From IMG/VR virus record IMGVR_UViG_3300009168_000008, positions 1 through 64,000 of that record: a DNA stretch of 64,000 bases. The stretch is one strand, 5' to 3'. Shown in pieces: positions 29,761 through 37,163 of the stretch. Source of the DNA: a virus. Below the pieces are notes generated by a model. It was not told the origin of the DNA, did not search any database, and saw nothing but the letters and a program-made list of their open reading frames with translations. A program made the translations under genes and the position numbers. Each line of letters starts with the position of its first letter. Position 1 is the first letter of the stretch.

Positions 29761-29796
29761 CGAGAGCTTGTTTCCCGCAGGCTTATGAAAGGAAGG

Positions 29797-30540
29797 ATGG
29801 AAGAGATGGAAATCCCAAGGTCCGTCGTCGAGACGGATCACCGCTTGGAGGGAGCCCACGACCGGGCTTCGGAGGAGCTCGCCCAGCACCGCTGGCAGTG
29901 CATCCTCAACCCCGACGGGCCGCGCTACCCCATCCGGCAGTACGCCCGGGCTGTGGGTCGCAACTACGCCACCGTCGCCCGCTACGCCAAGGGGTGGGCG
30001 CTGTACGTGGAGCGCCAGGCCAGCGGCCCCCGCGCGGGGGCCGCGTTCACGTTGCAGGACGCGATCCGTCAGTCGGAGATGAGCGCCGAGAACCAGGAGT
30101 TCGCCGAGGCGATTGCCGAGGGGTCGGGCAAGCCCGTCGCCCAGGTGAGCCGCGGCGACAACCGCCACAAGATGCACGAGATCGTCGGGCACGCCAAGGA
30201 GCGTGCGGAGCGCCGGGGGACGAACCCGGTGGACGAGGCTCGCAACATCGCCACCCACCAGCGCCAGAGCAAGGAGATGGACGAGCGCAACCGCAAGGCC
30301 AAGGCCAAGGCGCGCTCGTTGCGTTTCGTGGAGATCGAGGGCGACCTGGCCGCGGCCAAGCGCCGCCTGCTCCACGCGCTGCGCACGGCCGAGGGGGTCG
30401 GGTTCGCCGAGGAAGAGATGGAGCTGATCCGCGACACGATCAGCACCGTCCAGGCGATCCTGCAACTGCTCGACCTGCGGATGGCCGGCACGCCGGACGT
30501 CGACTGGGACGGTGAGCTCCAGAAGTTGAGCGCGCAGTGA
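29797..30540 (+). CDS. HTH-containing DNA-binding protein
   Basis: A 247-residue protein. YPIRQYARAVGRNYATVARY (about residues 45-64) is helix-turn-helix-like; the rest is helical and highly charged (RNRKAKAKARSLRFVEIEGD). Start 29797 follows AAAGGAAGG; ATG 29785 lies inside that ribosome site and 29806 is also possible. It contains a copy of the dispersed palindrome, read as GPRAGA. Possibly ParB- or replication-initiator-like, unproven. Confidence 0.65.
   Translation: MEEMEIPRSVVETDHRLEGAHDRASEELAQHRWQCILNPDGPRYPIRQYARAVGRNYATVARYAKGWALYVERQASGPRAGAAFTLQDAIRQSEMSAENQEFAEAIAEGSGKPVAQVSRGDNRHKMHEIVGHAKERAERRGTNPVDEARNIATHQRQSKEMDERNRKAKAKARSLRFVEIEGDLAAAKRRLLHALRTAEGVGFAEEEMELIRDTISTVQAILQLLDLRMAGTPDVDWDGELQKLSAQ
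30025..30042. repeat. Dispersed GC palindrome, copy 3 (coding)
   Basis: GGCCCCCGCGCGGGGGCC, extended by GC on each side to a 22-base perfect palindrome, within the HTH gene. Confidence 0.7.
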
Positions 30541-30956
30541 GCCGGGAGACGCGGCGTATCGACCTGCTGACGTACGCCATCGCCAACCCCGGCGGGATCA
30601 CGGTCGACGACATCATGGCCGAGTTCCACTGGGACCACGGGACCGCCAACAAGGCGATCCACGACCTCCGGCTGTGGCTCGGCGACTTCGACACGATCAA
30701 CTTCCCCTGCGACCCACAGGGCCCGCGACAGCGCTGGCTCTATCGCCTCGTCGGCACGCTCGATGGGGTGCGCGGGTGGGTGGCCAACCGCATCCTCGAC
30801 GCCGAGAGCCGTATCCGCACGATCCACGCCATGGTGGCGAGCATCGTGTCGGCGACGGACGGGCGCAGCAAGGCGGGCAAGAAGGTTCGCACGATGGAGG
30901 TGGCCCTGCGCCACCTGATCGAGAACCTGGAGCTGATCGACGCCGAGGACAGCTGA
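30537..30956 (+). CDS. Winged-helix-like protein
   Basis: A 139-residue protein. GITVDDIMAEFHWDHGTANK and AIHDLRLWLG look like an HTH, followed by a Tyr/Trp wing and a long helical tail. GTG start in GTGA overlap. A DNA-binding partner of the preceding protein is plausible. Confidence 0.65.
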   Translation: MSRETRRIDLLTYAIANPGGITVDDIMAEFHWDHGTANKAIHDLRLWLGDFDTINFPCDPQGPRQRWLYRLVGTLDGVRGWVANRILDAESRIRTIHAMVASIVSATDGRSKAGKKVRTMEVALRHLIENLELIDAEDS

Positions 30957-30967
30957 CCGGATACAGC

Positions 30968-30989
30968 GCCCCCCGGGCAACCGGGGGGC
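30968..30989 (+). promoter_or_regulatory. GNRA-capped leader hairpin
   Basis: GCCCCCCGG-GCAA-CCGGGGGGC: nine GC-rich pairs with a GCAA tetraloop, 12 bases before GAAAGGAAC of the methyltransferase-like gene. Confidence 0.6.
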
Positions 30990-31016
30990 ACCCACGTTCT
31001 TGAAAGGAACCGACAG

Positions 31017-31649
31017 ATGAACACGACGATGATGGAGAGGCTGCGCTACCGCGGCCCAGAGATAGACGACCTGGGCGTGAAGGTCGAGCGCTTCGAGGTC
31101 AAGCCCGAGGACGAGATGGACTTCGGGCAGTGGCTGAGCCACCTGATGCACGAGAGCGTCGGGCGCGGGTGCCCGCCGGGCATCTACACCGGGCTGCGAG
31201 TCGACGACGTGCTGTGGATGAGCGACACGCCCGCTGAGCGCAAGGACCATCTGGAACCGGTCGCGGCGAGCGGCATGTTCCCGAACGGGACCGGCCTGGT
31301 CAACGGTCTGGGGCTCGGTTGTGTGGTGGGTGCAATGCTCGACTCACTGGAGCATGTCGACGTGGTCGAGAAGGACGACCGGATCATCGACACGGTGGGC
31401 GAGTGGTACCGCGACACCTACGGCGACCGGATCACCATCCACCACGCTGACGCGCTCGCCAAGCGCTGGCCGCGGGGACAGTACTGGTCCGTGGTCTGGC
31501 ACGACATCTGGCCCAAGCTGTCCCCGGAGAACCTGCCCGAGATGGCGACGCTGCACCGTCGCTTCGCGCGTCGGTCCGCCTGGCAGGGTTCGTGGGGGCT
31601 CGAGTTCTGCCGGTGGATGCGCAAGGTGGAGGCCGACCGTGGCTGGTAG
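31017..31649 (+). CDS. Spermidine-synthase/SAM-methyltransferase-like Rossmann protein
   Basis: A 210-residue protein. GLVNGLGLGCVVGAMLDS is a glycine-rich motif I, HVDVVEKDDRI holds the acidic residue after strand 2, and GDRITIHHADAL then SVVWHDIW follow the class I methyltransferase order. Similar proteins appear in actinophages with unknown substrate. It could make or modify a polyamine or small molecule; a link to the base-modification island is speculative. Confidence 0.65.
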   Translation: MNTTMMERLRYRGPEIDDLGVKVERFEVKPEDEMDFGQWLSHLMHESVGRGCPPGIYTGLRVDDVLWMSDTPAERKDHLEPVAASGMFPNGTGLVNGLGLGCVVGAMLDSLEHVDVVEKDDRIIDTVGEWYRDTYGDRITIHHADALAKRWPRGQYWSVVWHDIWPKLSPENLPEMATLHRRFARRSAWQGSWGLEFCRWMRKVEADRGW

Positions 31650-31857
31650 GCGGGCGCGGCTGTTCCCCGAGCTCGCAGGTTCCACGTGGAACGTCTGGTG
31701 CTCGCATGAACGGGTGCGCAACGGGGCGTGGCGCATCCTGCTCAGCGGGCTGTCGGCCAAGGTCGCCGTCGACGAGATGACGACGCGGCAGGACCGCGTC
31801 CGGCGCACCAAGCAGCCGTGCAAGTTCCGGGCGCTGATCGATGGGGAGGAGCCCTGA
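31639..31857 (+). CDS. Hypothetical basic protein
   Basis: A 72-residue protein (MAGRRARLFPELAGSTWNVW) with GTG start inside the previous gene's end. Unknown. Confidence 0.6.
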   Translation: MAGRRARLFPELAGSTWNVWCSHERVRNGAWRILLSGLSAKVAVDEMTTRQDRVRRTKQPCKFRALIDGEEP

Positions 31858-32144
31858 GTGAGAACCGTGACCAACTCGCCCGGATCATCGCCGCCGCTGA
31901 GGCAGCCGCCGCGGAGACGCGCCGGCGGGCCCATCCATGCTCTGTCTGCGGCCGCTCGATGCTCGACTGGCCTGGACGTACCCGACACTTCTCCTGCGAG
32001 CCGGGGTCGCTCGCTGGCCTGGTCTGCACCTGTCCCCCCGGGTGCAGCGGGTCGCACTGGGGCGATGGTCCGTCCCGGTGCGACCCTGACTGCGCTCCGT
32101 GTGCGATCATGCGGGGGAAGGCGCTGCCGAAGCGGAAGCGATAG
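31854..32144 (+). CDS. Cys-rich protein, apparent CTG start
   Basis: About 96 residues. HPCSVCGRSMLDWPG, then CEPG, CTCPPGC and CDPDCAPC give at least ten Cys: a zinc or multi-metal protein. No ATG or GTG fits; CTG 31854 overlaps the previous stop as CTGA and has GGGGAGGAG just upstream. The 3' end of the gene forms one arm of the large hairpin at 32132-32257. Confidence 0.5.
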   Translation: MSENRDQLARIIAAAEAAAAETRRRAHPCSVCGRSMLDWPGRTRHFSCEPGSLAGLVCTCPPGCSGSHWGDGPSRCDPDCAPCAIMRGKALPKRKR

Positions 32145-32257
32145 CGTGTGGGCGGCACCGGGTCGGGCTTTCCTTTCGGACGTTGCTCCCTTCGGGTTGC
32201 AGCTTCGTTTGGTTCCTTTCAACCGGCCCGGTGCCCTCCACACGCTGGCGCTTCCGC
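32132..32257 (+). other. 27-bp interrupted hairpin with anti-Shine-Dalgarno loop
   Basis: Three perfect 9-bp stems stack: GCGGAAGCG/CGCTTCCGC (32132-32140 with 32249-32257), AGCGTGTGG/CCACACGCT (32143-32151 with 32238-32246) and GGCACCGGG/CCCGGTGCC (32154-32162 with 32227-32235), separated by 2x2 internal loops. The 64-base apical region contains GGTTCCTTTC (32211-32220), exact complement of the ribosome site GAAAGGAACC of the next gene. Possible translational switch or processing element. Confidence 0.6.
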
Positions 32258-32296
32258 CTCCTGGCGGCTATGATGGTGGGTACCTGAAAGGAACCG

Positions 32297-32818
32297 ATGA
32301 TGCCTGATGAACCCGTTGATCGCGCGCCCGCCGGAGTAGCCCTCGGCTGCCTGGTGGAGTTGCGCTCCGTACCCGACTGGACGACCGGCGACCTGCTCGA
32401 CCGAGCCGTCGCGCTGTCCCGCTTGAAGGAGGTCGTGGCGCTCTGCAAGGAGGCGATGACCGAGCTCGAACTGAGCCTCGCCGAGTCGATGACCGAAGAG
32501 ACGATGATCACCCCAGTCGGGCTCCTGCGCCGCACCGAGAAGGTCACCTCGACGTGGAAGTACGACGGGGCCGGTGACCTGTTCCGCGACGACCTCGCCA
32601 ACGCCGTCGTGATGCGGGTGGCCGTCGACGTCGGCACCGGGGAGATGGACCCGGTGAAGCGCAACGTCGCCCGCGAGGCGCTGCGCGTTCTCTACGACGT
32701 GATCCCGGCCATCTCGACCGTGAAGTCCGGGGCCAAGCGCGCCATCGGCATCGACGTCGGGGACTACCGCAGCTTCTCCCGCCACTACGCCGTCGAACTC
32801 CAAGGAGGGGAACCATGA
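32297..32818 (+). CDS. Hypothetical protein upstream of ERF
   Basis: A 173-residue protein of helical N-terminus (LKEVVALCKEAMTELELSLAE) and mixed C-terminus. Placed before an ERF gene, as are exonuclease-partner or unknown genes in other phages; no nuclease motif is evident. GAAAGGAACC precedes it and may be masked by the upstream loop. Confidence 0.7.
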   Translation: MMPDEPVDRAPAGVALGCLVELRSVPDWTTGDLLDRAVALSRLKEVVALCKEAMTELELSLAESMTEETMITPVGLLRRTEKVTSTWKYDGAGDLFRDDLANAVVMRVAVDVGTGEMDPVKRNVAREALRVLYDVIPAISTVKSGAKRAIGIDVGDYRSFSRHYAVELQGGEP

Positions 32819-33450
32819 TCGTTGCCAACGAGGGACAGGTGCTCGCTGCGTTCCACGCCGCGCTCGCCTCTGTCGAGGGAGTGACCAAGAGCGAGGCCGG
32901 TGGAGAGCGGGGCGGGCGAGTCATCTACTACGCCGGACTCAACGCCGTGCTCGCCGAGTGCGCCCGGGCCTGCGAGATGCACGGGCTCGCCATCGTCCAA
33001 GAGCCGACCGTGGTCGACGGGCTGTTCGGCGTGGCCACGTCGCTGATCCATGAGGACGGGTCCGTGCTCCACTTCGCCCCGATGTGCCTGCCGCTGCCCA
33101 AGGACGCTCAGGCGCTCGGCTCGGCCACGACCTACCTCCGCCGCTACTCGTTGACGGCGATCTTCGGCATCCCGGTCGAGGACGACGACGGCAAGGCCGC
33201 CACGTTGGGCGCGACGACAGCGCCGGGGCGGCGCACCGAGGCCGAGCGGATCATCCGTGAGGAAATGGGAGCGATGGACGAGGACGTGCGGCAGCAGTTC
33301 ATCGACGCCTTCAAGACCGAGTTCCGGTGCAGCCTGAGCGACCTGCCAGCCAGCCAACACGGACGGGCGCTGACGTGGACCCGGGAGTGGTCGCCGACGC
33401 CACCAGTGGACGAGCCAGCAACCATCGCTGACCCGCCGACAGGCGGGTAA
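32815..33450 (+). CDS. erf: ERF-family single-strand annealing recombinase
   Basis: A 211-residue protein. GSATTYLRRYSLTAIFGIPVED (about 102-123) is the ERF signature, preceded by the RECA-like strand/helix region; the C-terminal part is variable. ERF proteins anneal complementary single strands and circularise or repair phage genomes by RecA-independent recombination. Coupled to the preceding gene. Confidence 0.85.
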   Translation: MIVANEGQVLAAFHAALASVEGVTKSEAGGERGGRVIYYAGLNAVLAECARACEMHGLAIVQEPTVVDGLFGVATSLIHEDGSVLHFAPMCLPLPKDAQALGSATTYLRRYSLTAIFGIPVEDDDGKAATLGATTAPGRRTEAERIIREEMGAMDEDVRQQFIDAFKTEFRCSLSDLPASQHGRALTWTREWSPTPPVDEPATIADPPTGG

Positions 33451-33478
33451 CTACCCTGCGCACCAAGGAAGGAGAGCC

Positions 33479-33817
33479 ATGAGCGTGAGCGAGATACACA
33501 CCGAGACGTTGCACAGCGCCGAGGATGTGTGTGGCGCGGTCGGGATCACCTACCGCATCCTCGACTACTGGTTGCGCAAGGGCTACATCGTCATCGAGAA
33601 CGACGCCCACGGCAGCGGCAGCCACCGGCGCTTCACGGACGACGAGCTCGACGCGGTGCGCAAGCTGTTCGCCCGCTACGAGGCGATCCAGGCCGACCTG
33701 GCCGAGATCGCCGACGGCACGGCCTGGTCGATGATTCGAATGCTCCAACTGAAAGGAAACGACGATGACGAACCCACTGTCAGAGAGCGACATCCAAGCG
33801 CTCGTCGGACGGGCTGA
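33479..33817 (+). CDS. MerR-like HTH protein
   Basis: A 112-residue protein. EDVCGAVGITYRILDYWLRK and HRRFTDDELDAVRKLFARY form the MerR/excisionase winged helix. AAGGAGAG precedes its ATG. The last 53 bases overlap the next gene. Confidence 0.75.
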   Translation: MSVSEIHTETLHSAEDVCGAVGITYRILDYWLRKGYIVIENDAHGSGSHRRFTDDELDAVRKLFARYEAIQADLAEIADGTAWSMIRMLQLKGNDDDEPTVRERHPSARRTG

Positions 33818-34076
33818 GGCAGAGGCGCAAGCCGAGCTGCCGGATATGCCAGCGGCGGTGGTCGAGGTCGACCTGCCGCCCGACCGCGACGAGCGGCCTT
33901 ACGAGACGGCCCGCAACACCCTCAGCGTTGCCCTCGACCTGACCCGCGAGCGGCTGGCCGAGCGACGCGCTCACCGCGACGACGTGAACGCCGAGATCAA
34001 GCTGCTCGTGGAAGAGGCAGAGTTGCTCGACCGCATGTGGCGGATCGCTGCTGCCGCCGCCAAGAAGGAGAGCTGA
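33765..34076 (+). CDS. Coiled-coil protein
   Basis: A 103-residue protein with a long helix (LTRERLAERRAHRDDVNAEI) typical of coiled coils. GAAAGGAAAC precedes it inside the MerR-like gene. Unknown role. Confidence 0.65.
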   Translation: MTNPLSESDIQALVGRAEAEAQAELPDMPAAVVEVDLPPDRDERPYETARNTLSVALDLTRERLAERRAHRDDVNAEIKLLVEEAELLDRMWRIAAAAAKKES

Positions 34077-34258
34077 TGGACGACTCGATCGCTTCCCCCG
34101 CCGACCCGGAGATCGACATGACCATCGCCGGTGGTGTGCCGATCCCGCTGATGGCGGTGACCCACAACGAGGCGGGCGATCTGGTGATCACGATCCCCAA
34201 GGAGACGCGCGCCGGTGACCTCATCATGAGCCTGCTCAACGGGCTACGGACGTCGTAG
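34076..34258 (+). CDS. Small protein, last rightward gene
   Basis: A 60-residue protein (VPIPLMAVTHNEAGDLVITI). TGATG overlap with the previous gene. Its end overlaps the convergent leftward gene by 23 bases. Confidence 0.6.
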   Translation: MDDSIASPADPEIDMTIAGGVPIPLMAVTHNEAGDLVITIPKETRAGDLIMSLLNGLRTS

Positions 34259-34682
34259 CGCACGGGCAGTAGGCCGTCGTCGGGGGAGCCGTGCCCCCGG
34301 GGGCGGTCCCCGTGCTCGGCCCGCCGCCTGGGGCGGTCGTAGAAGCTCCTGGAAGGCTGCTGGTCGAGGTACCGGCCCCGCCCCCGCCCGCGGTAGTGGA
34401 CGGCCTCCCAGCGGTCGTAGAGGGGCCGCTCACAGCCGTCGAGGTACCGCCCCCGCCCCCCGGCGCTGTCGTCGTGGTGTTGCCGTTGCCGTTGCCGTTG
34501 TTCCCACCCCCGCCACCGTTGCCGCTGTTGCCGTTGTCGACCGTGGTCGGGGGAAGCGTGGGGCAGGTGAGCTCGGAGGCAGCGTGAGTCGTGGCGTCAT
34601 CGACGGCCGTGGCGACAGCGGTGAACGTCAGCCCGGCGCTGATCACGAAGAAGCCAGCAGCGGCGAGGATGCGGGCGTTCAT
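34236..34682 (-). CDS. Secreted Gly/Thr-rich protein
   Basis: A 148-residue protein with a signal or anchor helix (ILAAAGFFVISAGLTFTAVA) followed by low-complexity Gly/Asn and Thr/Pro/Gly. Last gene of the late operon, next to lysis genes, so a spanin-like or cell-wall-spanning role is possible. ATG 34682 overlaps the preceding stop; ATG 34694 is an alternative. Confidence 0.6.
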   Translation of the reverse strand: MNARILAAAGFFVISAGLTFTAVATAVDDATTHAASELTCPTLPPTTVDNGNSGNGGGGGNNGNGNGNTTTTAPGGGGGTSTAVSGPSTTAGRPSTTAGGGGAGTSTSSLPGASTTAPGGGPSTGTAPGGTAPPTTAYCPCATTSVAR

Positions 34683-34975
34683 CGTCGCCGCCATCCATGC
34701 CGACGCTCGTTCACGGCGATCGGGTGGTGGTCGGGCGGGGCCGGGGCCGCAGGTGTCTCGACGCCGAGGTCGGCCAGCTGCACGCGCAGGTTGGCGGCGT
34801 AGCGGCGCAGATCGATGTACGACTGGTCGGATCGGTAGAGGTCGGCGGTGAGCTCGTCGACTTCCTGGCGAGCAGCGTTGTGCTCACGGTTGCGGAACTC
34901 TCGCATGACCAACGCCATGCCGATCGCCGCGGTGAACACTGCGCCGATGCCGGCGAAGATCGCGGTCGAGTCCAC
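34679..34975 (-). CDS. Membrane-anchored coiled protein, lysis cluster
   Basis: A 98-residue protein: N-terminal membrane helix (AIFAGIGAVFTAAIGMALVM) then a charged helical domain (LTADLYRSDQSYIDLRRYAA). Placed next to the holin; could be a second holin-like or spanin-like factor. GTG start. Confidence 0.65.
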   Translation of the reverse strand: MDSTAIFAGIGAVFTAAIGMALVMREFRNREHNAARQEVDELTADLYRSDQSYIDLRRYAANLRVQLADLGVETPAAPAPPDHHPIAVNERRHGWRRR

Positions 34976-34983
34976 CCGTCACG

Positions 34984-35214
34984 TCAGAGCAGGAACAGCG
35001 CGAAGGCGATCCCGGCGACGGCGACAGCGAGGATGGCATGGGCGTAGGCGTGCCAGCCGACGCGCGCTGGTGGGTTGCCCGCTGGGCGCACGCCGGTGGC
35101 GAAGGCCGCAGCGGCGAAGAGGGCGAGCACCGTGGCGACGAGGAAGAACACGTCGGCCCAGTTGTAGTTGGCGTTGGCGATGCCGTCATCGACCGCCAGG
35201 AGGATGCTGTTCAT
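34984..35214 (-). CDS. Holin (two membrane helices)
   Basis: A 76-residue protein with hydrophobic segments DVFFLVATVLALFAAAAFAT and HAILAVAVAGIAFALFLL. Size, topology and ATGA overlap with the endolysin gene fit a holin that releases the amidase through the membrane. Confidence 0.7.
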   Translation of the reverse strand: MNSILLAVDDGIANANYNWADVFFLVATVLALFAAAAFATGVRPAGNPPARVGWHAYAHAILAVAVAGIAFALFLL

Positions 35215-36143
35215 CCCGGCTGCGCCAAGCTCTCGGCGGTCTCGATGCCGAACACCTGCTGCCAGTCGTCGCTCACCTTGGGCAGCTTGTTGATGTCGCG
35301 CACGACCGGGCGGCTGGCCTGGGTCGGGTCGTGGTAGGTCGGGCCGGTGCCCTGGCTGAGCGCCTTGGTGAGCTCGTCCGTCTCATCAGCACGGATGCGG
35401 CGCGACGAGATGCCGTCGCCGATCACGATGAGGTTCGGGTTCGAGTCGAGGCGAGAGATGAACAGCATGTTGTCCTCCTCCTCCGTTTCTGGTGGTTGTG
35501 GGGTGGGCTCGGGAGGATGGGTGCCGGCGCGCTTGCGGAGCTCGGCTCGGCAGTCGTCCTGGTTCCAGGTGCCGCTCGAGTTGATGCTCCGGGGCTTCCA
35601 CGGACCCTGCACGGCCGCCGCGGTGGCTGGGTCGATCTTGCGCCCGGGACACGAAGGCTCGCACCAGCCGGTGTGGGTCATGATGTCGTCGGGCTGGTTC
35701 CCGAACAGCTCGTTCATCACCAGGGTGGCCTTGAAGTACGTGTCGATCTGAACCTGCGGCCACGGCTCGCCGACGCCGTTGTTCGCCACCTCCCAGGCCC
35801 ACGTGGTGCTGTTGCCGCTGTCCTGCGGAGCGGTGCCGCGCGAGAACTTGATCGGCCCGCCCTTGCCCGCCGTGTTCGCTGCGCCGGCGGCGACCATCCA
35901 CACGGAGCCGTCGCGCATGATCGTGGCGTTGCCGACGGGGGCGTCGTCACAGCCCTCGGTTTGCCAGGCCGTGTCGTTCTCGGGCGTGGTCTTGCTCGCC
36001 GTGTGGTGCCACTGGATGCCGAGCGGGGCGCTGGCGAACCCGCCGGAGCTGCGCGCCCGGGTCTTCCACCCGTCGCACTCGACCACGGTGATCCCGGCGG
36101 CCCGCAGCTTGTCCGCCGCCTCGGTGTAGTACCTGCCCGTCAT
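35211..36143 (-). CDS. Endolysin: N-acetylmuramoyl-L-alanine amidase
   Basis: A 310-residue protein. The Amidase_2/PGRP domain includes IQWHHTAS (43-50), THTGW (156-160) and CPGRKID (165-171), the expected zinc ligands being His46, His157 and Cys165. It cleaves the bond between muramic acid and the stem peptide. A Pro/Glu-rich linker (PEPTPQPPETEEE) leads to a C-terminal domain that may bind the cell wall. ATG 36143 overlaps the upstream stop. Confidence 0.85.
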   Translation of the reverse strand: MTGRYYTEAADKLRAAGITVVECDGWKTRARSSGGFASAPLGIQWHHTASKTTPENDTAWQTEGCDDAPVGNATIMRDGSVWMVAAGAANTAGKGGPIKFSRGTAPQDSGNSTTWAWEVANNGVGEPWPQVQIDTYFKATLVMNELFGNQPDDIMTHTGWCEPSCPGRKIDPATAAAVQGPWKPRSINSSGTWNQDDCRAELRKRAGTHPPEPTPQPPETEEEDNMLFISRLDSNPNLIVIGDGISSRRIRADETDELTKALSQGTGPTYHDPTQASRPVVRDINKLPKVSDDWQQVFGIETAESLAQPG

Positions 36144-36526
36144 CGCCAGGCCCCCTCTCGGATCAGCCACTCGGCGAGCACCTTGGCCAGCGCCTCGGCG
36201 ACGGCCCGGCTGGACTCGTCGAGCTCGGCCCACGTCGGCAGGTCGTCCTGCTCGGCTCGGGCCTCATGGATCACCCGGGCCAGCTTCGCCCGCTCGCTCG
36301 GGTCGTGGCTCGTGACGAAGGCGACGATGTCCTCGCCGACCTGGAGGGCGTGGGTCTGTTCCTCGTCGGTCATGTCGAAGAAGTCGCCGATGTCGTTCCC
36401 GGCCAGGCGGCTGAGGTAGCGACGGATGCGGTGGATGCGGTAGGCGACCTGCTCGGGGGCGGGGGGCGCGTGGTCGAGCGCGTCGTCCGCTTCGAAGTCC
36501 TGGAACGCCGGGTTGGTGAGCGGCAT
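36140..36526 (-). CDS. Hypothetical helical protein
   Basis: A 128-residue acidic, helical protein (AELDESSRAVAEALAKVLAE) between fibre genes and the endolysin. AGGAGAG precedes ATG 36526. Function unknown. Confidence 0.65.
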   Translation of the reverse strand: MPLTNPAFQDFEADDALDHAPPAPEQVAYRIHRIRRYLSRLAGNDIGDFFDMTDEEQTHALQVGEDIVAFVTSHDPSERAKLARVIHEARAEQDDLPTWAELDESSRAVAEALAKVLAEWLIREGAWR

Positions 36527-36536
36527 CACTCTCCTC

Positions 36537-37163
36537 TCATGGCGCACACGCCAGCTTGAGCTCGTCGTAGGTGCACAGCGTGACGCGGAACGGGTTGGCC
36601 CCCGTGCCGTCGCCGGTCAGCCCGAACCCTGTCGACACCGAGCCCGCCGGGGCCTGGGTCGGGGGGCCAGGGTAGAACTTGCCGGTGGCGTCCATCGTCA
36701 GCACGTCGCCGGGGTTGCCGCCGGTGAAGGTGATGAGCGGGAGCAGGGCGCTGACGACGATGGGGTCGAGGGTTGTGCCCGACCCGCTGACGGTGAAGTC
36801 GACCTCGGTGGTGTCGGTGAACTGCACCCCGAAGCCGGACGCGCCGACCGCCTGCACCTGGAACGGGTCGGCCTCGGTGCCCGCCCCGTCGATCGTCCAC
36901 TTGATGCTCGGGGTGTCGACGAAGTTGATCAGCGGGTCGAGCTTGGCCACCGCCGAGAGGATGAACGGGTCGAACTGCGTCCCGCCGCCTTGCAGCGTGA
37001 TGTCGACAGACGGCGTGTCGTTGACGGTCACCGTGCCGGTGACGGCCATGATCGCCGAGACGACCCACGGCTTGGCCGACGACCCGTCGCCGGTCACGGT
37101 GGTGCCCGAGCCGGCGCGCAGGAAGCAGCCGCACTGCCCCTCGATGCATCGACACCGGGCCAT
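36537..37163 (-). CDS. Tail/baseplate appendage protein with repeated beta motifs
   Basis: A 208-residue protein. Short repeats of the type GTEADPFQV / GTTLDPIVV / GTGANPFRV recur about every 35-45 residues, giving a beta-rich fibre-like structure; an N-terminal CRCIEGQCGC Cys cluster is present. Starts one base before the S74 fibre gene stop. Likely a distal tail decoration. Confidence 0.65.
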   Translation of the reverse strand: MARCRCIEGQCGCFLRAGSGTTVTGDGSSAKPWVVSAIMAVTGTVTVNDTPSVDITLQGGGTQFDPFILSAVAKLDPLINFVDTPSIKWTIDGAGTEADPFQVQAVGASGFGVQFTDTTEVDFTVSGSGTTLDPIVVSALLPLITFTGGNPGDVLTMDATGKFYPGPPTQAPAGSVSTGFGLTGDGTGANPFRVTLCTYDELKLACAP

